DNA from: Okeania sp. SIO1I7
GTDB lineage: Bacteria > Cyanobacteriota > Cyanobacteriia > Cyanobacteriales > Microcoleaceae
Reading direction: 5' to 3'
Assembly (NCBI GenBank): GCA_010672585.1
Contig: JAAHGF010000004.1
Coordinates: 1 to 64,000 of the forward strand
DNA length: 64,000 nucleotides
Below are positions 57,132-64,000 of this stretch, piece by piece. The first letter of the stretch is position 1; the number at the start of each line of letters is the position of its first letter. The notes under the pieces are model-generated. The model was not told the origin of the DNA. It did not search any database and saw only the letters and a list, made by a program, of their open reading frames with translations. The position numbers and the translations under genes are program-made.

Positions 57132-57320
57132 TTACTTAATTTCTTTGTGAACTGTATGTTTATTACAGTGAGTACAGAATTTCTTCAATTCTAATCTTGA
57201 GGTTGTATTCCTACGGTTTTTAGTTGTTGTATACCTAGACACACCTTGTGAACGTTTATTAGAATTCGTTCTACATTCTGTGCATTCTAGTGTAATTACT
57301 ATTCTGACTCCTTTGGCCAT
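57132..57320 (-). CDS. rpmG: 50S ribosomal protein L33
   Basis: A 62-residue L33 with the zinc-ribbon cysteines: [12 protein letters not shown] (CxxC) and [17 protein letters not shown] (CxxC). [19 protein letters not shown] is the family core. It is first in the rpmG-rpsR-RNase run and starts 33 bp after the RDD gene, so it may be read with it. Confidence 0.98.
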   Translation of the reverse strand: MAKGVRIVITLECTECRTNSNKRSQGVSRYTTTKNRRNTTSRLELKKFCTHCNKHTVHKEIK

Positions 57321-57353
57321 TTTTCAGTTTCCATGAATGCTAGACACAAATTA

Positions 57354-57887
57354 CTATCTTCTCACATACCGTTTAGCTTCGTCAACTAGCCACTTTACCT
57401 TAATATCTAGGGAGTAACCACGCATTGTCCCTACTACTATTGTCTGGGCTATTCTGTCATGGAAAGCTTGTTGATACCTTTCAATATCTACTAAAGCTAC
57501 TGTAAAGTCCAAAAATAAAGGCATTATTAGTAGTAAGACAGCAGCATTTCCTGATGTTAAATTACTAATTCCTAACATGGCCAAAGCCCCAGATAATGCT
57601 AAAATTCCTTCTCGCTTTGATAACTCTAGAATACCTGGATTTCTTTGGTATCTAGTATCTAAAACTTTCATATCTAGAGCATAGTGCCCTATACTCTGAC
57701 CATAGTTTTTATGGACAACTAGCACTCGTGCTATTATCCAAAGTATCATAAAAAATAAAATAAACGTGAACCAATTATTGCTAATTATGGCACTCAAAAA
57801 CCAAACTACTACAGCATCTATACTGAATGCTGCTACGCGACGGGATAGAGGTGCTTTTGGCAATTGGGGTATAATATTATCATTCAT
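57354..57887 (-). CDS. RDD family membrane protein
   Basis: A 177-residue integral membrane protein of the RDD family, of mostly unknown function, sometimes linked to ion transport. The first helix has the family motif RRVAAFSIDAVVVWF (Arg and Asp). After the second helix comes the signature KNYGQSIGHYALDMKVLD. Two more hydrophobic helices follow (GILALSGALAMLGI; NAAVLLLIMPLFLDFTVALV), then a cytoplasmic tail containing QAFHDRIAQTIVV. It sits directly upstream of rpmG on the same strand, 33 bp apart. Confidence 0.88.
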   Translation of the reverse strand: MNDNIIPQLPKAPLSRRVAAFSIDAVVVWFLSAIISNNWFTFILFFMILWIIARVLVVHKNYGQSIGHYALDMKVLDTRYQRNPGILELSKREGILALSGALAMLGISNLTSGNAAVLLLIMPLFLDFTVALVDIERYQQAFHDRIAQTIVVGTMRGYSLDIKVKWLVDEAKRYVRR

Positions 57888-59474
57888 AAGATAGACCTTA
57901 ATTATTTTTTGGTCTGGTTAGGAGAATATGTAACTGTTTTATTAGCTTTTGTTACTGTTCTATAATTTTATCATGTTTTTTATTTGTCCATTTTTGCTGG
58001 TTTTCCAGATATAAGTTAATATACATATAGTTATTACCGAATAATTAAGGTAAAAATCCTCTCCTTTCAAGGAGAAACAAGAAAAATTTTTCATAATTAG
58101 TCAATCCTATCCGTTTTCAAGGAGAGGTAATAATTAATAATTAATAATTAATAATTAATAATTAATAATTAATTGTTGATTGGTAGCTATACATAGTAAT
58201 AGGAGTTGATGGCTAGGTTAGTAAGTAGTTATTAATTTGAATATGAAATTAAATCTAATTCAATCAAAATATTCACTACAATTTAAAAATTACTATGATT
58301 TTACATCTAATAAGATAAAATGAAATTTTTGCTCTGGTAAATCATCAGTATAATTAATCCATAATTACCGAATTATTAATTATTAATTATTAATAATTAA
58401 ATGATTCGCGCCTTGAAGCCTCCCCTTGAACGGGGAAAAAAGCGGTTGAGGGATGGATAGGTTTCCTAACCATATCCAATCAACCAAGAGAAGAAATAAT
58501 ATTTCCTGATATTCAATTCCGTAACGGTTAAAACCCGAGGTAATTATCAATTATCCATTATCAATTATCAATTAATGAATCAAGCTTTGCTTTTAATTTT
58601 AATTTTAAGTTTTACCGATAAATTGAGTTTAAAGCATTTCCTTGAAAGGAAAAAACGGCAGCTTTGCGTTTCGCAGAATTAAGTTAACGCCTAGCCTATT
58701 AGAGGATAGCTCAAGTGACCGCCGGAACGGAAAGCGCAGCATGAAAAACAGAAAAAGCCGAGCTACTTCGCATTCTTTGGATATCCTTGAACTCAGCTCT
58801 CGAAGGGAGCTTTATATTCAAATATACCAAGAGAAAAGAAAAAAAATTTCCTTCTAGTCAATCCTCTTATTTTCAAGGAGAGATAATGATTAATTTTAAT
58901 TTTTGAAGATTTTTCTTGTAATACAAAATCTTGATGAAGCTGCATACAACTAAAGCTTCTAATACCAAATCCGGTTATTATAAGCTGATTATGGTGTGAG
59001 GCAAAAAGTAACACTCAATAGACAATAGAGAGAATATATAATCAGCTTTTCTAAATCGGATTTGGTATAATATCATTGCCTTGCTTAAGTTTATTTACAA
59101 CTTCACATTAATTGGTATAACCTATTATTTTGTGATTTTGTACAGCCACGACATTGAATATACTCAGGAAGTTTGTAGACCGTAAATTAAGATTTTAATT
59201 TAATGGTAATTAAGCTCCAATAATTGTGGACAACACAAGTGAAATGTGGAGTTTTTAACCTAATTTAAAAAAGATCGGAAATAAACATATTTTAAGTAAA
59301 CTTTATTTCGTCTACAAGCTCAAACTTAAAATCTAACACCTACTACCGAAAAACTAATGGAAGTGTAGTAAAATAAAAATCATATCGGAATAAAAAACTC
59401 ATAATGAATGCTAATATTGTTTTATCTAAAAAAACATAACTAAGCTAGTACAAAATATCTTTAATTTATGACCG
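57888..59474. repeat. 1.6-kb spacer with three ACCGAATAATT family copies and a fold-back element
   Basis: Copies lie at 58036-58179 (short form, seven TAATAAT-type heptamers), 58377-58579 (long form with GGTTGAGGGATGG / CCATATCCAATCAACC, compensating changes in the stem) and 58613-58906 (longest, about 290 bp, with an unrelated GC-richer insert replacing the fold-back). The element at 58962-59069 is listed separately. The final 400 bp before sdhB is AT-rich and unique. Confidence 0.75.
58962..59069. mobile_element. 108-bp fold-back element with ATACCAAATCCG ends (MITE-like)
   Basis: Perfect 12-bp terminal inversion ATACCAAATCCG / CGGATTTGGTAT, extended inward by AAGCTGATTAT / ATAATCAGCTT. 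Related ends (ACCAAATCCGGT … ACCGAATTTAGT) bound a segment at about 62393-62510. The target duplication is unclear; a TA-type target would fit. Confidence 0.7.
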
Positions 59475-60512
59475 ATGAAAGTCAACTTTAATATAGTTCG
59501 TCAGCATCAAAATACTACTCCTAGAGTTCAAACTTACACCTTAGAAGTTGAACCAGGCAATACAATTTTAGAATGCCTTAACCGGATTAAATGGGAGCAA
59601 GATGGTAGTTTAGCTTTTCGTAAAAATTGCCGTAATACTATCTGCGGTAGTTGTGGAATGAAAATAAATGGTCGTTCAGCTTTAGCTTGTAAAGAAAATA
59701 TTAGAAACGAAGTAGATAGACTACAAAAAATAACTAATAATAGTAACAATTATTCTGCTAATACTACTGCAAAATCTATTCCAGAAATAACTATTGCTCC
59801 GATGGGAAATATGCCAGTAATTAAAGATTTGGTAGTAGATATGAACAGTTTTTGGCAAAATCTAGAAACAGTTGAACCTTATATAAGCACAAAAGCACGA
59901 CAAATTCCAGAACGAGAATTTTTACAGACTCCCACTGAACGGGATAAACTAAATCAAACAGGTAATTGTATTCTTTGTGGAGCCTGTTATTCTGAATGTA
60001 ATGCTCGTGAAGTTAATCCAGATTTTGTTGGACCACACGCTTTAGCTAAAGCTTATAGAATGGTCGGTGATTCTCGTGACAGTCAAACAGAGAAAAGATT
60101 AGAAGAATATAATCTTGACACAGCAGGAGTCTGGGGTTGTACCCGTTGTTATTATTGTAATTCTGTTTGTCCAATGGAAGTAGCACCTATGGATCAAATA
60201 GGTAAAATTAAACAAGAAATTCTCGACCGTAAAGATAAACAAGCTAGTCGTTCTATTCGCCATCGAAAAGTATTAATTGATTTGGTTAAAGATGGGGGTT
60301 GGATTGATGAACGAAAATTTGGTATTCAGGTAGTGGGTAACTATTTTAAAGATATTCAAGGATTATTGAGTTTAGGCCCATTAGGATTAAGAATGTTGGC
60401 AAAAGGTAAGTTTCCTTTGACTTTTGAACCTTCTGAGGGGACTGAAATTGTGCGATCGCTGATTGAATCAGTAAAAAAATTGGACAATGAATCTACTGAG
60501 GTAATTCAGTAA
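59475..60512 (+). CDS. sdhB: Succinate dehydrogenase/fumarate reductase iron-sulfur subunit
   Basis: The electron-transfer subunit of succinate:quinone oxidoreductase, passing electrons from the flavoprotein to quinone in the respiratory/thylakoid membrane. The [2Fe-2S] ligands are in CRNTICGSCGMKINGRSALAC… (C-x4-C-x2-C-x11-C). The second domain has CILCGACYSEC and CTRCYYCNSVCPMEVAP. In the last motif a Cys occupies the position that is usually Ile/Val/Ser in classical enzymes, as in the non-classical (archaeal-type, type E) group, where the centre can be [4Fe-4S]. The 345-residue length and extended C-terminus also fit that group. sdhA is not adjacent, as is usual for cyanobacteria. Confidence 0.93.
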   Translation: MKVNFNIVRQHQNTTPRVQTYTLEVEPGNTILECLNRIKWEQDGSLAFRKNCRNTICGSCGMKINGRSALACKENIRNEVDRLQKITNNSNNYSANTTAKSIPEITIAPMGNMPVIKDLVVDMNSFWQNLETVEPYISTKARQIPEREFLQTPTERDKLNQTGNCILCGACYSECNAREVNPDFVGPHALAKAYRMVGDSRDSQTEKRLEEYNLDTAGVWGCTRCYYCNSVCPMEVAPMDQIGKIKQEILDRKDKQASRSIRHRKVLIDLVKDGGWIDERKFGIQVVGNYFKDIQGLLSLGPLGLRMLAKGKFPLTFEPSEGTEIVRSLIESVKKLDNESTEVIQ

Positions 60513-60534
60513 TTTTATCCGTACTAAAAAATCT

Positions 60535-60754
60535 GGCGTTGGTAATTTGAGGTATGATACCATGTCCAGATAAGAGCGCGATAGAACTGCGTGACCTTTA
60601 CGCGACCAAAAAACTTTCTCCTTCTACTCGGGGTTTCTTCTTCTTTCTTCCCTCCTGACTCGGTCCGACTGACTTCCCCTCCACCGGAGGAGTCAGGGGT
60701 GGGTTGACTCCTAAAGAATTAAGATTAATATCATACACGCGCTTTACCAACGCC
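60535..60754. mobile_element. 220-bp MITE, family G, with perfect 8-bp target duplication
   Basis: Ends GGCGTTGGTAA / TTACCAACGCC. Target duplication AAAAATCT at 60527-60534 and 60755-60762. In reverse orientation it is homologous to 2395-2624 through TGTATGATATTAATCTTAAT, the AGGAGTC heptamers, GAGTAGAAGGAGAAAGTTTT and GGACATG(A/G)TATCATACCTCA. It lies between sdhB and the Hlip gene. Confidence 0.92.
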
Positions 60755-60790
60755 AAAAATCTTAAAAGCTCATAGAATTCTATCAATATC

Positions 60791-60991
60791 ATGTCTGAAA
60801 ATTTGACTTCTAAATCTACATCAGAATCTACTCAAAAAGTTAAAACTGCCAAGTCTAATGAACCTGCTTTTGGTTGGAATACTTACGCAGAAAGAATTAA
60901 TGGTAGATTTGCTATGGTAGGATTTTTCATTTTGTTATTACTGGAATTATTTACTCATCAAGATTTTTTTTCTTGGTTAGGTTTGCGGTAA
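60791..60991 (+). CDS. High-light-inducible protein (Hlip, single-helix Cab-like)
   Basis: A 66-residue one-helix member of the chlorophyll a/b-binding superfamily, working in the thylakoid membrane to protect chlorophyll-protein assembly under light stress. A polar N-terminus (SENLTSKSTSESTQKVKTAK) leads to the conserved helix AERINGRFAMVGFFILLLLE, with the ExxxGRxAM chlorophyll-binding motif (Glu, Arg), and a short tail. A MITE ends 36 bp before the start codon, so its insertion probably moved or replaced the promoter. Confidence 0.95.
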   Translation: MSENLTSKSTSESTQKVKTAKSNEPAFGWNTYAERINGRFAMVGFFILLLLELFTHQDFFSWLGLR

Positions 60992-61136
60992 AAAATCAAG
61001 CTTAATGTAAGCATTAAGCAGTCAGTTATCAGCTCTTCGGTGCGGAATGCTTACAGGTTAATTAATGCTAATAGCTAATCTTTGAATGACATTTAGCTAT
61101 TAGCTATTAGCTATTAAACAGTCAAAAAATTAGTAT
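60992..61136. repeat. Heptamer tracts downstream of the Hlip gene
   Basis: GTAAGCATTAAGCAGTCAGT … GGAATGCTTAC (61008-61050) resembles a very short family-S MITE. TTAGCTA heptamers follow at 61091-61118. It lies between convergent genes. Confidence 0.6.
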
Positions 61137-61916
61137 TTACAAATCTGATGTTTGACCTGATTCAATTACTTGGAGATTATACTGACCCCTACCTGTTTTA
61201 TCATAAGAGTTAACTATTACACGATATGTTCCTGTAATAGTTAGAGTAATTGTTAATTGAGAATTTGTATTTTTCTGACTAACATCATCATGTTCTCCCA
61301 ATAATTCACCATTAGGACTAAATACTGCTAAATAAGTATCAAAGTCAGGACTTTCTAAGATTACAGTTACTACTTGACCTGTTATTCCTTCAAAAGTATG
61401 TTCATCATAAATACTTTCATCAGATGGAAGTACTAAGTCTCCATCACTAAGGGTTCCTTCTAGCTGTAATATTTCTTTTCCAACTTCTTGTTCTTGGGTA
61501 GGGGGAGTAGTTTCTGGAGTTGGAGTTTCTTCTGGAGTTGGAGTAGTTTCTTCTTGGGTAGAAGGGATAGTTTCTTCTGGAGTTGGAGTAGTTTCTTCTG
61601 GAGTTGGAGTAGTTTCTTCTTGGGTAGAAGGGGTAGTTTCTTCTGGAGTTGGAGTTTCTTCTGGAGTTGGAGTAGTTTCTTCTTGGGTAGAAGGGGTAGT
61701 TTCTTCTGGAGTTGAAGTCTCTTCTGGAGTTGGAGTAGTTTCTTCTGGAGTTGGGGTAGTTTCTTCTTGGGTTGGAGTATCCTGAGCTAAAATTTCATTA
61801 GCATAGCTAGAATTGACAACCACCAGATGAAATAGAAGCATAGGAAAAAGTAAAGTTTTTCCCATAATACTTAGTAGACCAAAAGGGGCGATCGCCCAAA
61901 ATCTTGCTTGACGCAT
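61137..61916 (-). CDS. Exported PPC-domain protein with Pro/Thr/Glu repeats
   Basis: A 259-residue exported protein. A signal-like hydrophobic N-terminus (IAPFGLLSIMGKTLLFPMLL, to about 40) is followed by a low-complexity region (about 45-145) of EETTPTP and EETTPSTQ units, probably an extended wall- or matrix-spanning spacer. The C-terminal bacterial pre-peptidase (PPC) domain (about 152-255) includes LSDGDLVLPSDESIYDEHTF, PDFDTYLAVFSPNGELLGEH and TGTYRVIVNSYDKTGRGQYN. PPC domains are beta-sandwich modules usually attached to secreted proteases. Here no enzyme is attached, but the neighbouring gene encodes a protease with the same domain. Confidence 0.8.
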   Translation of the reverse strand: MRQARFWAIAPFGLLSIMGKTLLFPMLLFHLVVVNSSYANEILAQDTPTQEETTPTPEETTPTPEETSTPEETTPSTQEETTPTPEETPTPEETTPSTQEETTPTPEETTPTPEETIPSTQEETTPTPEETPTPETTPPTQEQEVGKEILQLEGTLSDGDLVLPSDESIYDEHTFEGITGQVVTVILESPDFDTYLAVFSPNGELLGEHDDVSQKNTNSQLTITLTITGTYRVIVNSYDKTGRGQYNLQVIESGQTSDL

Positions 61917-62751
61917 TAATCACCTCAAATAAATATACTACTTAAATTCTCCAACTAGCATAGTGGGAAATAATAACGAATAATTATTAATTGAAAAAGT
62001 TTAGGGTAAATTTTAGTCAGTAATTACAGAGTTTCAGTATAATCATCTTTTTTGATTTCAAAATCAATACTTGTACTGAATTTATTAACTGTTTGATTTT
62101 GCTGTAATACAATTTGTTGAACTTGCTATAAATTCCTGTTTCCTATAAATACATTTTTTGATAAAATTGCTATTATCTGCTCATTATGACATTTTAAATC
62201 AATTTTATATTTCACATAAAAAAATATCTTCCCTTAATTCTCCTAACCTCTAGCTCCTCTCTAAAAAAGGGGAGGATATGTGGCAAGAAGTTTTAGTATT
62301 TCATCTCAATACATCTTGTTGGGTTTCCAATCCTCAAGCCTACCTATACCTACTAACTACTGTACAAGAGAACGACAATTTACCCCTACTGAGACCAAAT
62401 CCGGTGATCAAAAGGCACTTTTAAAAATACTCTCTAACTCTCTCCCTATCTGTTCTATACCCCATATCCTTATCGGCACAAAAAGGTACTCTATAAACCG
62501 AATTTAGTATGACTACCAAAAAAAGGGGAGGATATGTAGCAATAATTTGATTATTTCATATTCTTTTAGGTTCAGTCCTAGATATCAAGTCAATTTTTTG
62601 TAATTGCACATAATAGTTTACTATGTAGGTGGCTTTTAAAGTCAAAATTTTTTCACTCTGCTTTGTCGATCTTTCTTGTCAAAAATTTTTTTTAATCTTC
62701 ATATCCCTATCTATAAAATCAGTAGATAAAATTTCAGACAATTTACCTATA
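61917..62751. other. 0.8-kb spacer with a duplicated motif around an insert
   Basis: The motif AAAAAAGGGGAGGATATGT then (G/A)GCAA occurs at about 62261-62285 and 62519-62543. Between the copies is a segment with ACCAAATCCGGT … ACCGAATTTAGT ends (about 62393-62510). This looks like a small insertion related to 58962-59069. No gene is supported. Confidence 0.4.
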
Positions 62752-63921
62752 CTAATTTATCCTTTCACGCTCAAAGAAAGGTCTAATTCTGGGTGAAACA
62801 GACTCAATTTTCAACTGATATTCTCCTGACTCTCCTGCTTCATAAGAATTTGCTAATAACTTGTAAGTTCCATCTTCTGGTAACGTAATCACAATTCTGG
62901 CATTTTTCTCTCCACCACTATCATCATCTTGAGCTAATTCTTGACCATTTGAACTTAATAAAATTAAGTAAGAATCTATTTTATTGCTGCTCATATCAAT
63001 AGAAATCTTTTGACCTGCTAAACCCTCAAAAGCGTAAAGGTCATAGTAACTATTGTCTACAGGCAATACATTAGATTCACTGTCCAAATTACCCTTGATT
63101 TCTATTAAACCATTAAGGTCTAATTTTTCAGCCTGCTTCTCATCAAACATTCCTGTTTGTTGTTGAGCTACTAAAGGCGCTGTTCCTTCTCGAACTGCTC
63201 TTAGAAACTCTGGGACTCTATCTATAGATATAGCAAAACCAATACCAATATTACCCCCTAATTGACCACGAGTAAATATAGCAGTATTGACACCAATAAG
63301 TTCTCCAGAGCTGTTCAATAGTGGTCCCCCAGAATTACCAGGGTTAATAGCTGCATCTGTTTGGATCAATCCTCTTTCTCGGTCTATACGACTAACTATT
63401 CCTACAGTAAGAGTACCTTGAAATCTGCCAAAAGGATTTCCGATGGCAAAAGCTCGCTGACCTACTTTTGTCGAACCTGGACGAGCTATTCTAATAGTGG
63501 GAAGGTTTCTTTCTCCTCGAATTTTGAGAACTGCTAAGTCTAAATCTTCTTCACCAAAACCTATGACATCTGCTGTAACTTTTCTACCATCCGCTAAGGT
63601 AATTTTAACCACACCGCCTTGAGATACGACATGAGCATTTGTTAATACCATTCCGTCGGGACTGATAATGGCACCACTACCATTAGTTTTATCTGTATCT
63701 ATGGAAACTACTGCTTGACTAGCTTGTTCATAAACACGAATATTAGTTTTTTCTTCTAGACTTAGAGAAAGTAGTGTTTCTTTTTGGTTTTTATTCAGGG
63801 GCCTGGGAATTGTATCTACTGTTATTTGAGCCTTGACCGGAGGAAAATTAGTTAAATTTACACCAACTGCTACTATTATAAGTATTCTTAATGTGATTTT
63901 TGACAAAAATTGGGCATTCAT
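62752..63921 (-). CDS. Exported trypsin-like (HtrA-type, S1C) serine protease with PPC domain
   Basis: A 389-residue protein. A signal peptide (ILIIVAVGVNLTNFPPVKAQ) is followed by a trypsin-fold protease with all triad residues: His in LTNAHVV, Asp in DLDLAVLK and Ser in INPGNSGGPLL. The sequence SIDTDKTNGSGAIISPDGMV is typical of Deg/HtrA. Instead of the usual PDZ domain the C-terminus (about 280-380) is a PPC domain: NVLPVDNSYYDLYAFEGLAG and KIDSYLILLSSNGQELAQDD, matching the neighbouring protein. It probably acts in the periplasm or outside the cell in protein quality control or processing; the substrate is unknown. The start is ATG 63921. The remaining 79 bases of the window show no gene. 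Confidence 0.92.
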   Translation of the reverse strand: MNAQFLSKITLRILIIVAVGVNLTNFPPVKAQITVDTIPRPLNKNQKETLLSLSLEEKTNIRVYEQASQAVVSIDTDKTNGSGAIISPDGMVLTNAHVVSQGGVVKITLADGRKVTADVIGFGEEDLDLAVLKIRGERNLPTIRIARPGSTKVGQRAFAIGNPFGRFQGTLTVGIVSRIDRERGLIQTDAAINPGNSGGPLLNSSGELIGVNTAIFTRGQLGGNIGIGFAISIDRVPEFLRAVREGTAPLVAQQQTGMFDEKQAEKLDLNGLIEIKGNLDSESNVLPVDNSYYDLYAFEGLAGQKISIDMSSNKIDSYLILLSSNGQELAQDDDSGGEKNARIVITLPEDGTYKLLANSYEAGESGEYQLKIESVSPRIRPFFERERIN

Positions 63922-64000
63922 TGTTGCTTGTCAAGTCTAGTTTATATTTAATATTATTACGCAGTAATTTTTTGAAAAAAGAGTTAGAAGTTGAGTAGCT

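Noticed and set aside
61488-61715. Plus-strand frame rich in Trp/Ser/Phe
   Set aside because: Antisense shadow of the Pro/Thr/Glu repeat of the PPC-domain protein.

Overview
The window looks like chromosomal DNA of a filamentous, AT-rich cyanobacterium with a large genome, of the Okeania/Trichodesmium/Moorea kind. Photosynthesis-linked genes (a high-light-inducible protein, a monoglucosyldiacylglycerol synthase, a plant-type DUF4079 protein, an EGY1-like site-2 protease) and many GCGATCGC (HIP1) sites support this. The genus is inference. Genes are mostly single, on both strands, and separated by unusually long repeat-rich spacers. Only rpmG-rpsR-RNase II/R (57.3-54.5 kb) and the sucC/sucD-like pair look like operons.

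Layout. 0-9 kb: a hypothetical gene, mgdA, sucC-like and sucD-like genes, yajQ between two copies of one repeat, and a PEP-CTERM gene split by a 148-bp MITE. 9-18 kb: a large thiamine-diphosphate enzyme of the transketolase/phosphoketolase type, then a probable conflict/defence locus. That locus has a Trypco1 (CU044_2847) protein divergent from a caspase-STAND NTPase-WD40 protein with 16 almost identical 42-residue repeats, followed by an Uma2 protein. 18-25 kb: two DUF2079 membrane paralogues and a carotenoid-oxygenase pseudogene broken by two copies of one 184-bp MITE and a one-base deletion. 26-38 kb: 1-deoxy-D-xylulose 5-phosphate reductoisomerase fused to TPRs, a site-2 protease, tRNA-Ser(CGA), ComEC/Rec2, DUF4079, glyQ and a cytochrome P450. 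38-46 kb: a TnpB-only IS605-type element next to a frameshifted TPR-like gene, an NHLM-type HlyD protein, a LRAT-PspA-like fusion and a TspO-like protein. 47-64 kb: ddl, small hypotheticals, ppsA, RNase II/R with rpsR and rpmG, an RDD protein, sdhB, an Hlip, and two exported PPC-domain proteins, one of them an HtrA-type protease.

The strongest theme is the repeats. At least seven short inverted-repeat elements (119-230 bp) have recognisable 8-bp target duplications. Removing three of them together with one target copy restores reading frames exactly. A separate family of about 80-290 bp, starting near ACCGAATAATT and ending in TAATTAT tracts, occurs at least a dozen times. Nearly all simple tandem tracts, whatever their sequence, have a 7-bp period, and several have become the ends of genes (DUF2079 proteins, glyQ, ppsA). 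The best candidates for new biology are the caspase/Trypco1 locus, the DXR-TPR and LRAT-PspA-like fusions, a MITE carrying the start of a four-helix-bundle gene, and the shared 7-bp periodicity.
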